A stretch of DNA of 64,000 nt. Source: Alloacidobacterium dinghuense (GTDB lineage Bacteria > Acidobacteriota > Terriglobia > Terriglobales > Acidobacteriaceae). The position numbers and the translations under genes are program-made. The stretch spans positions 2,728,001 through 2,792,000 of the forward strand of contig NZ_CP060394.1 of the NCBI RefSeq assembly GCF_014274465.1, written 5' to 3'. The notes under the pieces are model-generated. The model ran no database searches, was not told the DNA's origin, and worked only from the letters and a program-made list of their open reading frames with translations. Positions 19,088 through 27,799 of the stretch are shown here, one piece after another (position 1 is the first letter of the stretch; the number at the start of each line of letters is the position of its first letter).

Positions 19088-20968
19088 TCACGGAAGCAAA
19101 ACTGGCAGAGCCGCATCTACACGATTCCGCCCAAGCGACTTCGCCACGTAGAGCGCGCTGTCCGCAGCTTTCAGCAATTCGGAAAGGTCGCCATCTACCG
19201 GCGGAACTTGCGTTGCACAGCCAATACTCACAGTAACGATTCCGTGCGGATTACCCGAGTGCGGAACCTGAAGTTGCTCCACCGCTGAACGAACCTCTTC
19301 CGCAATTGCGATGGCGCCCTCACAACTCGTGTCCGGCAGTATAACGGCGAACTCTTCGCCGCCGTACCGCGCCACCAGATCAGCCGGCCTGCGCGAGACT
19401 TGAGTGGCGGCCTCGGCCATCTGGCGCAAACATCGGTCTCCGGGAATATGCCCGTAGATATCGTTGTAATTCTTGAAATGATCCAGGTCCATCAGCAACA
19501 CCGAGCACGGGGTGCGGTCGCGCTGCGCGCGTCGCCACTCCGATTGCAGAACTTCATCAAATCGCCTGCGATTGGCAATACCTGTCAGGCCATCCACGCT
19601 GGCCAATGCTTCAACCATGCGGAACGCTCTTTGCAGCTCATCCTCGGCCGCTTTGCGGAGAGAAATGTCGCGCATCACCACCACAAATCCGGTTGCGTCG
19701 TTCGCCGAAGAATCGCGGTAGAGGCGCAGGCTGGCTTCCATCCAGAGATAACTGCCGTCTTTTTTTCGGCAGCGAAACTGGAACATCCCCGGATGACGCC
19801 CTTCGCGCGTATCTTTGAAAACGCTCTCAGCAACCGTGATGTCTTCAGGATGAAATGCTTCACGATAGCTGAGCCCGAGTGTCTGCTCCGTCTCCCATCC
19901 CAGCATCTCGGTGACCGCAGGCGAGGCGTACATCACCTTGGCTTCAAGGTTCACCAGCAGAATCGCGTCGCGGGAACTCACAGCCAGCAGACGAAAGCGC
20001 GCTTCGCTCACGCGCAGGCCTTCCTGCAATCGATAGCCCTCAGCCCGCAGCACCTCAAGGATGTAGAGCATCAACATGGAAAAGGCGATGAAAGCTTGCA
20101 GCGTCAACTCGCGGGTCGTGAGCGAAACGTTCTGCATCAATGCAAGAGGCCCGCGCCCAGCCGTGGTAAAGAATCCACCAATGATCGAAACAACCAGCAG
20201 CCCAAGAGCCGAACCCGCCAGCCCCAGCCGCACGCCGATCATCAGCAGGCCAAGCAGCAGAGCAAAGAGAAGAGGCGCCTGGGTCTGCCAGAAGACGGCT
20301 ACCGCACTCCCACACAGCAGCGCAAAGACGCCGACTATCTCCCACCATGACCTGCCCAAAAACAGTTTTCGCCGCGCAAACGACAAATACAGCGGAATCA
20401 TGACCGCCATCCCCAGCGCATCTGCCGTGAACCACCACTGGAAGGTGTGGATGTGCGACATGATGTGCCTGCCCTGGCGGCCAAACACCAACGTCGCCAT
20501 TAGCGACGCCACAGCAGGCGCAACCACGACGCCATAAAGCAGGAAACGGGTCAGCTGTTTGCGTTGCGTAAGGTCTGGATTGGGAGCAATCGTCCGATAC
20601 AGAAGAGTCCCCGCCAGCAGCGCCTCGACCATGTTGCACAAGGCGAGATAGACAGCCACCCATGAAGGTGTCGCAAGGCTCAGGTTAATGCCGAGATCAA
20701 CCAGAAACCCCACCGCCAGATATGCTGGCCAATGCCTGCGGCGAACACACAGCAACGCGCCGGCAAGAAATCCATTCGAGGGCCAGAGAATCGTGATGCC
20801 GCCCGAATGCCAGCTTTGCAAGTTAAGCAGAGATGTCGTGGTCGAGAGGGAAGCCAGTATCAGCGCCAGCACGGCGAGCCTGCGCATGGAGAGCTTTTGT
20901 CCGTCCTTCCTCGTAAAAGCGACCACCGGAAAAGCCATAAAGCTCAGAGAACCCTCAAAAACGTGCAC
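19088..20968 (-). CDS. Diguanylate cyclase with MASE1 and PAS domains
   Basis: The 626-residue protein has an N-terminal MASE1 membrane sensor (eight or so helices, about residues 28-320), a PAS domain (about 330-450, RLLAVSSRDAILLVNLEAKVMYASPA) with its PAC end, and a GGDEF domain. The active-site loop is GGEEF (536-540), and the RxxD inhibitory site (RPAD, 527-530) is present. It should therefore make c-di-GMP and be subject to product inhibition. The start GTG at 20966-20968 has AAGGA about nine bases upstream, inside a hairpin that could limit translation; an ATG at 20938 is an alternative start. It is divergent from the esterase gene. Confidence 0.93.
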   Translation of the reverse strand: MHVFEGSLSFMAFPVVAFTRKDGQKLSMRRLAVLALILASLSTTTSLLNLQSWHSGGITILWPSNGFLAGALLCVRRRHWPAYLAVGFLVDLGINLSLATPSWVAVYLALCNMVEALLAGTLLYRTIAPNPDLTQRKQLTRFLLYGVVVAPAVASLMATLVFGRQGRHIMSHIHTFQWWFTADALGMAVMIPLYLSFARRKLFLGRSWWEIVGVFALLCGSAVAVFWQTQAPLLFALLLGLLMIGVRLGLAGSALGLLVVSIIGGFFTTAGRGPLALMQNVSLTTRELTLQAFIAFSMLMLYILEVLRAEGYRLQEGLRVSEARFRLLAVSSRDAILLVNLEAKVMYASPAVTEMLGWETEQTLGLSYREAFHPEDITVAESVFKDTREGRHPGMFQFRCRKKDGSYLWMEASLRLYRDSSANDATGFVVVMRDISLRKAAEDELQRAFRMVEALASVDGLTGIANRRRFDEVLQSEWRRAQRDRTPCSVLLMDLDHFKNYNDIYGHIPGDRCLRQMAEAATQVSRRPADLVARYGGEEFAVILPDTSCEGAIAIAEEVRSAVEQLQVPHSGNPHGIVTVSIGCATQVPPVDGDLSELLKAADSALYVAKSLGRNRVDAALPVLLP

Positions 20969-20985
20969 GGCAAGAATCCTTGCCG
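20968..20985 (-). promoter_or_regulatory. Hairpin covering the ribosome site of the GGDEF gene
   Basis: On the mRNA (minus strand) CGGCAAG-GATT-CTTGCCG forms a 7-bp stem with a 4-base loop. The AAGGA ribosome-binding sequence lies in the stem and loop, and the last stem base is the first G of the GTG start. Folding would hide the translation start, so translation may be kept low or controlled. Confidence 0.45.
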
Positions 20986-21171
20986 GAAAAACATGTTATT
21001 TCATTTAACTGTTACAACGGAAAAATGCCTTGATTCCCAGTCGTCGACGAGCTCCCTGCCCTGGAAACTTTTGTACGCGCCCTCTACGCAGATCGATTAA
21101 ATCTCGGGGAATGCTATGGTTATCCTGCCAGTTTAGTTGTGGTTTCCATTGTAAAGGAGGCAGTTTAAGAG

Positions 21172-22737
21172 ATGTTGTTTGAACGGAGGCTTATCGGTGC
21201 CAGCGCAATGATTGCAGCCCTGTTGGGAATTGGCGTGGCAGGCGCCGAAGTTCGGCTGCCAAATGCCCTCAGCAGCCATGCGGTCCTACAGCGTGACCAG
21301 CCCATTCATATCTGGGGATGGTCCGATCCGGGTGAGACCGTCACCGTTCATTTTCACGACCAGACGCGAACCGCCAGCGCTGACAACCTCGGCAAATGGA
21401 GCCTGTGGCTCACGCCCGAACATGCAGGAGGCCCCTATACACTGGGCGCCCAAGGCAGTTCAAGCACCGGATCCGGCGTCACACTTTCCGACATTCTGGT
21501 CGGCGATGTCTGGGTTGCATCCGGTCAGTCCAACATGGAAATGCCTCTGAACGGCTTTCCCGGCAGCGCCGTTCTGAAAAACGCGCAGCAGGAGATAGCC
21601 CAGGCAAACCTGCCCACTGTCCGGTTGCTGCGCATCGAGCACAAGCCCTCCTATTTTCCGGAAAATGACGTGAGCGCCACCTGGACCGAGTGCACGCCGC
21701 AAACTGCAGCCGACTTCTCCGCCGTCGCCTACTTCTTCGGCCGTGAAATCAACACCCGCGAGCATGTACCGATCGGCCTCATCGACTCTACCTGGGGTGG
21801 CACTCCAGTAGAGGCCTGGACCAGCATGGACCGCATCGGCTCCGATCCCGGTCTGATGCCGATGTTCGCCTCCTGGGCGCATTTCACCGCCGACCTCAGC
21901 GACACCGACCTCATCGTTGCCAGGGAAAAGCGCGAGGACGCAGCCGCTGAGGCCGCTCATCAGCCCAGGCCCGACCACCCGTGGCACCCGGATGCCCGTT
22001 CCTGGCAGCCCACAAGCCTCTACAATGGCATGATCGCGCCGCTCATTCCCTACACCATCAAGGGAGCCATCTGGTACCAGGGCGAAACCAATAGCGCACC
22101 CGACCGCGCACCCTATTACACCCGCTTCTTCTCGGCCATGATTCAGGACTGGCGCGCAAAGTGGGGCGAAGGCGACTTCCCGTTCCTTTACGTGCAGATT
22201 TCCAACTTCTACTCGCCGCAGGAAGACTGGGGCCAGCTCCGAGACAAGCAGCGACGGACACTCGCCGTCGCCAATACTGCCATGGCGGTAACGCTCGATG
22301 TCGGTGACAGAGACAATGTCCACCCCGCCGACAAGCAGACCGTAGGCGCTCGCCTCGCCCTCGCCGCCCGCGCCATTGTTTATGGTGAATCGCAGCTTGA
22401 GTACTCCGGTCCGCTCCTCCGCACCGCAACGGTGGAAGGCTCAACCATGCGCGTCTGGTTCGATCACACAAGGGATGGTCTTGCCGCGCACGGTCCGCAG
22501 CTGGCAGGCTTCGAGATCGCCGGATCGGACAGAAAATTCGTTCCTGCAACAGCAAAAATCGACGGCTCAACGGTTGTGGTCCAGTCGGCTGGCGTAGCCA
22601 TCCTCAATCCGTCCGCTACGCGTGGCAAGGCTGGACCGACGCCAACCTCTTCAACAAGGACGGTCTGCCCGCATCCACCTTCACATCGGAATCAATCTTG
22701 CCGTAGCAGTACAACAACAAAGGGTGCCCCATCCTGA
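21172..22737 (+). CDS. Sialate O-acetylesterase-like SGNH hydrolase, frameshifted near the C-terminus
   Basis: The reading as it stands has 521 residues. It has a signal peptide (LIGASAMIAALLGIGVAGAE), a beta-sandwich region (HIWGWSDPGETVTV), the SGNH nucleophile block VASGQSNMEMPL and the later blocks GAIWYQGETN and VHPADKQTVG that supply the catalytic His. It should deacetylate sialic acid or plant and fungal glycans outside the cytoplasm. After GVA at about 22598 the frame changes. One missing base there would restore SVRYAWQGWTDANLFNKDGL and a TAG at 22704-22706, the ending typical of the family. The present reading instead runs 46 unrelated residues to 22737. Start ATG has AAAGGAGG upstream. 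The catalytic core is intact. Confidence 0.85.
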   Translation: MLFERRLIGASAMIAALLGIGVAGAEVRLPNALSSHAVLQRDQPIHIWGWSDPGETVTVHFHDQTRTASADNLGKWSLWLTPEHAGGPYTLGAQGSSSTGSGVTLSDILVGDVWVASGQSNMEMPLNGFPGSAVLKNAQQEIAQANLPTVRLLRIEHKPSYFPENDVSATWTECTPQTAADFSAVAYFFGREINTREHVPIGLIDSTWGGTPVEAWTSMDRIGSDPGLMPMFASWAHFTADLSDTDLIVAREKREDAAAEAAHQPRPDHPWHPDARSWQPTSLYNGMIAPLIPYTIKGAIWYQGETNSAPDRAPYYTRFFSAMIQDWRAKWGEGDFPFLYVQISNFYSPQEDWGQLRDKQRRTLAVANTAMAVTLDVGDRDNVHPADKQTVGARLALAARAIVYGESQLEYSGPLLRTATVEGSTMRVWFDHTRDGLAAHGPQLAGFEIAGSDRKFVPATAKIDGSTVVVQSAGVAILNPSATRGKAGPTPTSSTRTVCPHPPSHRNQSCRSSTTTKGAPS

Positions 22738-22756
22738 CGAAGTCAGGGTGGGAACC
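22722..22756. repeat. Interspersed hairpin repeat
   Basis: CCCATCCTGAC and GTCAGGGTGGG form a near-perfect stem around GAA, flanked by GGGTGCC on the left and AACC on the right. I recall GGGTGCCCCATCC...GGGTGGGAACC elements as common between acidobacterial genes. It lies between the convergent esterase and Rieske genes, where it may serve as a transcript end. Confidence 0.5.
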
Positions 22757-22763
22757 ACCACCC

Positions 22764-23072
22764 TCACAGCTTCACCAGTACATCCTCCCCCTCAACCTTG
22801 ACCTCATACACCGGAACCCTCGCCATCGTCGTATGAGCCGCTTCACCGGTCCTCAGATCAAAAGCCCAGGCGTGCCACGGGCAGATCAGCTTACCGCCTT
22901 CAATCATGCCCTGCCCCAGTGGCCCGCCCCGATGCGGACACACGTTGTCCATGACAGAAATCGATCCCTTCTCATTCGCAACGCAGAGCACTCTTTCACC
23001 CGTTGAGACTTCCCGCGCCTCACCCGACGGCGGCAGATCGGCCTTGCCACAAATTCTTACAAATTCAGACAT
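22764..23072 (-). CDS. Rieske [2Fe-2S] ferredoxin-like protein
   Basis: The 102-residue protein is a single Rieske domain with both cluster-binding boxes: CPHRGGPLG (Cys, His) and CPWHAWAFD (Cys, His). Length and layout match the small Rieske proteins of the NirD/BphF type, which pass electrons to oxygenases or nitrite reductase. No oxygenase or reductase partner is adjacent, so its partner is unknown. No signal peptide, so cytoplasmic. Confidence 0.9.
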   Translation of the reverse strand: MSEFVRICGKADLPPSGEAREVSTGERVLCVANEKGSISVMDNVCPHRGGPLGQGMIEGGKLICPWHAWAFDLRTGEAAHTTMARVPVYEVKVEGEDVLVKL

Positions 23073-23097
23073 TCATCTCCCCGTTGAAACTAACCCT

Positions 23098-23124
23098 GTC
23101 ATTCTGAGCGCAGTGAAGAATTTG
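23098..23124. repeat. Interspersed repeat, GTCATTCTGAGCG type
   Basis: GTCATTCTGAGCGCAGTGAA followed by GAATTTG resembles half of the inverted element at 3490-3575. It lies between the Rieske gene start and the zinc-ribbon gene. Confidence 0.45.
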
Positions 23125-23179
23125 CTTGATCGCCTTGCAAAGCGAACACCCGCGCCCTCATGCTACGCTCATCTTCAGA

Positions 23180-23350
23180 ATGCACGATCAGCAGTCCCCG
23201 AATCTACCCGCAGGCAAAGAAGTGCGCTTGTGGTGCCCCACCTGTGCGCGGGAAGTGGATGATCCACTCGTCTGTGGTGACTGCTCCGCCGTCATCTGCC
23301 GCGTCTGTGGAACGCCGCTCGAATCCGCCGACGAACTCGCTTTTGGATAG
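23180..23350 (+). CDS. Zinc-ribbon small protein
   Basis: The 56-residue protein has three CxxC pairs close together (CPTC, CGDC, CRVC), which suggests a small zinc-binding fold. I chose the ATG at 23180 because it leaves a compact protein; the frame is open upstream to 23126. It ends seven bases before the GTG of the alpha/beta-hydrolase-like gene, so the two are probably one operon. The function is unknown; it might act as a protein- or nucleic-acid-binding adaptor. Confidence 0.65.
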   Translation: MHDQQSPNLPAGKEVRLWCPTCAREVDDPLVCGDCSAVICRVCGTPLESADELAFG

Positions 23351-23356
23351 CCTTCA

Positions 23357-24295
23357 GTGCCGAAGAAATCTCCCACCAGAAATGAACCAAGGCTAACCGC
23401 GAAACAAGCCCGCGCCGCCGGATGGCCCTCCGGATCGAATGACCCGCTGCGACCGCAGCAGGAACTCGTCAGCGGAAAGTGGCTCCTCTCGGCGCTGGGC
23501 ATCGTGCTGGGCGTCGCAGCGATCTGCGCCTATGGGACCCTCTGCCTGCTCTTCTATCAGGGAAGCTGGCAGTTCATCTTCCACCCATCGCGAACCGTCC
23601 GCGCCACCCCGGACGTTCCCTTTCAGGAAATCCAATTCGACTACACCGAGACCGGCAAGCCGCAGCTCACCGGCTGGTGGATCCCCGCCGAAGCTCAAGG
23701 ACGATTTGGCTCCGCCACCATTCTCTTCCTGCACGACGGACGCGGCTCGCTCTCTGACGCCGTCCTGCAGCTCCAGTCGCTGCACTCCATCGGCATCAAC
23801 GTCTTTGCATGCGATTACCGCGGCTTTGGCAAAAGCGCCGACCTGCACCCCTCCGAAGCCAGCATGAATCAGGACGTCGACGCTGCATTCGAATATCTGA
23901 CCGGAACGCGCCACCAGCCCGCACACTCCATCGTCATTCACGGCGTCGGCCTCGGCGCACCTGTCGCGGCTTCCGCTGCTGCTCGCCATCCGGAAACTGC
24001 AGCCCTGATCCTTGAAAACATCAGCCCCACCGCTTCCACACTCTTCTCCGCCGACGCCCGCGCGACCATCCTGCCCGTGCGCATCCTTACCAGCGACCGC
24101 TTCAACCCCATTAAGACGCTAAAGAAGCTTCAAACACCCAAGCTCTTCCTCGAACGCGGCGGAAACGCCCCAACCCAGGATGCCTACAGCACCGCCACCG
24201 CTCCCAAGCTGCTATTCGAGGTCGCCAGCGAGGATTGGTTAAAATACCCAGAAGTCATCCAGGGATTTCTGGACGAAGTGCTTTCACATCAGTAA
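23357..24295 (+). CDS. Membrane-anchored alpha/beta-hydrolase-fold protein lacking the catalytic triad
   Basis: The 312-residue protein has one transmembrane helix (about 42-68) followed by a BEM46/YfhR-like alpha/beta-hydrolase domain (IFHPSRTVRATPDVPFQEI, FLHDGRGSLSDAVLQLQSL, FACDYRGFGKS). The nucleophile elbow that should be GxSxG is GVGLG at residues 196-200. The usual Asp loop reads FLERGGNAPTQ (265-273). The expected final His region reads VASEDWLKYPE. All three catalytic residues thus appear absent while the fold is kept, so it is probably a pseudoenzyme, perhaps with a binding role. Start is GTG at 23357, seven bases after the zinc-ribbon gene. Confidence 0.75.
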   Translation: MPKKSPTRNEPRLTAKQARAAGWPSGSNDPLRPQQELVSGKWLLSALGIVLGVAAICAYGTLCLLFYQGSWQFIFHPSRTVRATPDVPFQEIQFDYTETGKPQLTGWWIPAEAQGRFGSATILFLHDGRGSLSDAVLQLQSLHSIGINVFACDYRGFGKSADLHPSEASMNQDVDAAFEYLTGTRHQPAHSIVIHGVGLGAPVAASAAARHPETAALILENISPTASTLFSADARATILPVRILTSDRFNPIKTLKKLQTPKLFLERGGNAPTQDAYSTATAPKLLFEVASEDWLKYPEVIQGFLDEVLSHQ

Positions 24296-24335
24296 AATGC
24301 AAGGAATTCCTTAAACCTTCAAGGAGCAAGCCTGA

Positions 24336-24752
24336 ATGTTCGCATGGCTCGACCGTTTTCGCCCACTGGGAGTACTGATTGCCCGCATCGTTCTCGGTGT
24401 CATTATGCTCGTCCACGGATGGCACAAGATTTTCCCGCGCGGCTCCCTGTACAACTTCGCGCAATCTGTCGCACATATGGGCATGCCTTACTGGCTCGGC
24501 TATGTCGCCGCTTTCACAGAGTTCTTTGGTGGTGCGCTGCTTATCCTCGGCCTGCTCATCCCCATCGCGGCTCTCGGCGTTGCCATTGATATGGCAGTAG
24601 CGGTCATCAAAGTCCACCTGCATCACGGGTTAACGGGGCCCATGGGATTTGAGTTCCCGCTGTCGCTCTTTGCGCTGGCCTTGCTGATACTGGCAAGCGG
24701 CTCGGGCCATCTGGCTGTCGATTCACGTCTCGGAACCGGCGTCAGACGATAA
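24336..24752 (+). CDS. DoxX-family membrane protein
   Basis: The 138-residue protein has four transmembrane helices and the DoxX signature (LIARIVLGVIMLVHGWHKIF, AAFTEFFGGALLILGLLIP). A run of His residues (VHLHHG) lies between helices three and four. Related proteins are small quinone- or redox-linked membrane proteins of unknown detail. AAGGAG lies about nine bases before the ATG. It starts 40 bases after the preceding gene, so it may be its third operon member. Confidence 0.85.
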   Translation: MFAWLDRFRPLGVLIARIVLGVIMLVHGWHKIFPRGSLYNFAQSVAHMGMPYWLGYVAAFTEFFGGALLILGLLIPIAALGVAIDMAVAVIKVHLHHGLTGPMGFEFPLSLFALALLILASGSGHLAVDSRLGTGVRR

Positions 24753-24789
24753 GCATATGTGAGAAAACCAAGACAGAAAATACTTCAAG

Positions 24790-26049
24790 TTAAGCCTTCA
24801 AAATATTGAGGAAGCGATTGCTTTTTAAATCTGCTCCGGGAAAGACGAGATCCAGGTTCCGTGCGCCGACCGTCTTATAAGCTGCCTCGCCTAGAACCTG
24901 CCGGAAGTCTGTCGTGATGGCCAGATCGCGTCCTTCGTAGAGCTGATCCTGGCGCATTCCCGGCCACCTTCCATACACCCGTCCACCTTGAACGTCACCG
25001 CCAACAACGAACATGACGTTGGCGTGACCGTGATCGGTGCCTCCAGTACCGTTCTGGTGGACCGTCCGGCCAAACTCCGACATTGTGACCAGAACAATGT
25101 CGTTCGCCTGATCACCCATGTCCGTCCAGAAGGCGGCAATTCCTTCACTGAAGTCCTTCAGCCGATTGGCAAGCTGACCGGTCGCATTCCCCTGGTTCTG
25201 GTGCGTGTCCCATCCGCCAATATCGGTAAAGGCAGCCTCCACACCCAGATTGGCCTTGAGTAGCTGCGCGACCTGCCGCAGGCTGTTTCCAAACGGACCG
25301 TTGGGGTAGTTCGCGCCCGGCGCAGGCGTGTATTTCGCAGGATCGGTCGCCTGCAGCATCTTTACAGCCTCAAAAGTCTCTGTACCCGTCCCGTGCAAAA
25401 CAGCATTCACACTGTCGGCATACATGGTTTGAAAGCTGGCGGCGATGGGAGCTGCCGCCGGGTTCTGCCCACCTACGCTGAAATCACGAACATTGTTGAT
25501 GGCCACAGCCGGGATTTTGCCCTCAAGTGTTCTTGGAACCTGTGTACCCAGAGCCACTGCGCGAAAGGCCGAATACTTTCTGCCAGCATGCATCGCATCT
25601 TCGGACTGGAGTGCGCGGTTCAGCCAGCCATCATTCGTCGCTTTCACCCCGGGAGTGCCGCTCTCCATATAATCCTGAGCGTCGAAATGCGAGCGCGTCG
25701 GATCGGGCGAGCCGCAGGCGTGGACGATGGCCAGATGCCTCTGGTCCCAGAGAGGCTTGAGCGGCTGCATCGCCGGATGCACCCCGAAAAACCCATCCAG
25801 ATCGATGACCTGGTTTTGCTGAATCGCGATCGTCGGGCGCATCTGGTAGTAGGCGCTCTCGCGATGCGGCACGACGATATTCAGGCCGTCCGCCGCGCCG
25901 CGCTGAAAGATGACGACCAGCTTCTTACCCTGCGCCTGTGCAGTCGTAGCCTGCGCCAGCACCGTCCGCGTCAGAAAACTTGGAATCGCAGAGGTGCCCA
26001 CGACGGCCATCGCTCCGCCCTTCATAAATGCTCGCCGTGTAATTGCCAT
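24790..26049 (-). CDS. DUF1501 (sulfatase-like) Tat-exported protein
   Basis: The 419-residue protein begins with a twin-arginine signal (TRRAFMKGGAMAVVGTSAIPSF). It then has the DUF1501 body, related to alkaline-phosphatase/sulfatase folds: KLVVIFQRGAADGLNIVVP, ACGSPDPTRSHFDAQDYMESG, GGWDTHQNQG, VTMSEFGRTVHQNGTGGTDHGHANVMFVVGG. DUF1501 genes usually sit next to a DUF1800 gene; none is present here. Role unknown; in soil bacteria these pairs are thought to be exported and possibly involved in polysaccharide or surface metabolism. The ATG has GGAG six bases upstream. Confidence 0.88.
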   Translation of the reverse strand: MAITRRAFMKGGAMAVVGTSAIPSFLTRTVLAQATTAQAQGKKLVVIFQRGAADGLNIVVPHRESAYYQMRPTIAIQQNQVIDLDGFFGVHPAMQPLKPLWDQRHLAIVHACGSPDPTRSHFDAQDYMESGTPGVKATNDGWLNRALQSEDAMHAGRKYSAFRAVALGTQVPRTLEGKIPAVAINNVRDFSVGGQNPAAAPIAASFQTMYADSVNAVLHGTGTETFEAVKMLQATDPAKYTPAPGANYPNGPFGNSLRQVAQLLKANLGVEAAFTDIGGWDTHQNQGNATGQLANRLKDFSEGIAAFWTDMGDQANDIVLVTMSEFGRTVHQNGTGGTDHGHANVMFVVGGDVQGGRVYGRWPGMRQDQLYEGRDLAITTDFRQVLGEAAYKTVGARNLDLVFPGADLKSNRFLNILKA

Positions 26050-26179
26050 GGATACTCCGGCAGAAAATCAACTCACTGTTTTCAGCAGACCCGCATTTCC
26101 ATGCCAAAGTTGCGGCAGAACTTCATTTCTGGAAAGGTTCTTGGCTGCCAATTTCTAGCACTGCATAAACATGGTGCCA

Positions 26180-27022
26180 TCACGGATTCTCGCCCGGGAT
26201 CACCCAACCCGAAGACCAGATGTCGCGCCAATCCCGGACGCAGACATCTATGGCTTCCCTCAGCCCCTCGATGTTGAACCGCTCGGCTTGAATCTCTAGT
26301 GCGATGAGCACGCAATTGTGTGCGGTCATGAGTGCTTGGTCAGCCATATCAGGCTGATGCTCGGACTTAAACTCCATGCGGTCGCCAACGATTTCAACTC
26401 GTCCGCTCAACGAGCCTAATGTCGGGTGCGCATGGCGCAGCGGGATGAAATAGCCGGGGACAATGAGAGTTCCGATGTGTCCCGCTTTCTTGGCCATCGA
26501 TACGAAATCCAGTTTGCTCCATGTGTGGCTTAGCCGCATTTCGTCGCACGTTTTCGACTTGCATGACTTCACCATGAATCGGTTTTTGACCGCTTCAAAC
26601 TTTTTCCTCTGTTCTTCTTTCAGTTCGTCGGACAGAACCTTTGTCCCGAATGTTTCCTCAATGGGCTTTATGAGCTTTTGAAGTTGTACGGCATTGAAAT
26701 CTAGGAAATCCTGCACTTCGTCCGGATGGTCGTTCAGATAACGCAGAGTAACAGTTTGCTCATACATCGTACGGAGCAATTTCATTGCTGCTGCGCCGTA
26801 GCCGTTCACCGAAACAAGAAAGATTTCCATGAAGTCCTCGGCGATGAGGGTGCCGAAGAAATACACGAATCTGTCGGCCGGAGATGTCATATTCTGCGTT
26901 CGGACAAACGCTATCGTAATGGCACGTTCGAAATTTCCCATTCTTTCGTTGAACGCAGGATGTCTTTGCTCGAAAGCAGTCGCGGCGTCCGGAAACCCGT
27001 AGATTGCGGTTGCGGTTTGCAT
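26180..27022 (-). CDS. DUF5677-like protein
   Basis: The 280-residue, mostly helical protein contains a stretch typical of DUF5677 proteins (VNGYGAAAMKLLRTMYEQTVTLRYLNDHPDE), where an arginine-glutamate pair sits in a helical bundle. There is no signal peptide. Its AT-richer codon usage differs from that of neighbouring genes, which hints at acquisition from elsewhere. DUF5677 proteins have no established function, although some lie in mobile or defence-rich regions. No such genes flank it here; it starts a fairly empty stretch (26-27.8 kb). Confidence 0.7.
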   Translation of the reverse strand: MQTATAIYGFPDAATAFEQRHPAFNERMGNFERAITIAFVRTQNMTSPADRFVYFFGTLIAEDFMEIFLVSVNGYGAAAMKLLRTMYEQTVTLRYLNDHPDEVQDFLDFNAVQLQKLIKPIEETFGTKVLSDELKEEQRKKFEAVKNRFMVKSCKSKTCDEMRLSHTWSKLDFVSMAKKAGHIGTLIVPGYFIPLRHAHPTLGSLSGRVEIVGDRMEFKSEHQPDMADQALMTAHNCVLIALEIQAERFNIEGLREAIDVCVRDWRDIWSSGWVIPGENP

Positions 27023-27213
27023 ACCCGGAGTCTGCCCTAGTCATCAATCGCGTGCAAGTCTCGAAAGAATATGGAGGAAGTTGAGGGAGAGCACATTTCC
27101 TCCGGCAAAGTTTGCCAATAAAAGCAACTTCGTATCGGTTCCCTTATCGGACAACGAAAATCCCTCACCCGCCCTTCAGATGAACGAACGCTAAATTCTC
27201 CGAGGGGAACAGC

Positions 27214-27426
27214 ATGAAAGTTGCAGGAATTGTTTTGATTGTTCTGGGTGTCATCGCCCTGATCTATGGCGGCATCACCTACACCACACACAAGAAGGTT
27301 ATCGACATAGGCCCCATTCAAGCCGAGAAGAAGGAAACCCACAACATTCCACTGCCGCCGGTTCTTGGGGTCGTTGCCATCGCGGGCGGAGCTGCTCTCA
27401 TGCTCATCGGCGGGAAGGGCCGCTAG
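27214..27426 (+). CDS. Small two-helix membrane protein (DUF3185-like)
   Basis: The 70-residue protein has two transmembrane helices (about residues 3-23 and 48-66) separated by a charged loop with VIDIGPIQAEKKETHNIPLPP, the layout of small DUF3185 proteins. AGGGGAACAG lies before the ATG. Function is unknown; genes of this type are often stress-related in other bacteria. Confidence 0.75.
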   Translation: MKVAGIVLIVLGVIALIYGGITYTTHKKVIDIGPIQAEKKETHNIPLPPVLGVVAIAGGAALMLIGGKGR

Positions 27427-27586
27427 GCGTTGTCAAGCCCTGTCTTGCCAAGAATCTCTGCAAATTCCTGATTCCAAGATGTAATCGTCGCAACGATCAG
27501 TGGCGGAGAATTTTGCCGAATTCGCTAAACTGGATATAGGCGGAAAATCTCCGAGAGCCGCAAGCTCGAAACGATCTATTGCGGCT

Positions 27587-27798
27587 AAGTGGCTGCAATA
27601 CGAGGAATTTAGGAAAAGATGGGGGAGGGGTAGCCGAAAAACAAACCCGCCTCCGAAGTTAGCAACCCATTCCTCCAATCAGCTTCAGCTTGATAACGAA
27701 AAATCCAAAAGAGCCTGCATCACCCTCTTGAGCGGCAGTCGAAGACCAACATCTGTGCAGCGCAAGTATCTGCATTATGAGGAATTTACAAAATGTAC
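27587..27798. repeat. Two degenerate copies of an intergenic repeat in a gene-poor stretch
   Basis: The interval 27427-27819 has no convincing gene. Two similar segments start at 27587 and 27764: AAGT-NN-CTGCA-N-TA, then GAGGAATTTA, then AAA, then a G-run. About 24 of the first 30 bases agree. I recall TGAGGAATTTAGGAAATGGAGG-type repeats in acidobacterial genomes. A small plus-strand reading across them (27500-27823) contains the repeat in both halves and looks like an artefact. Confidence 0.5.
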
Positions 27799-27799
27799 G

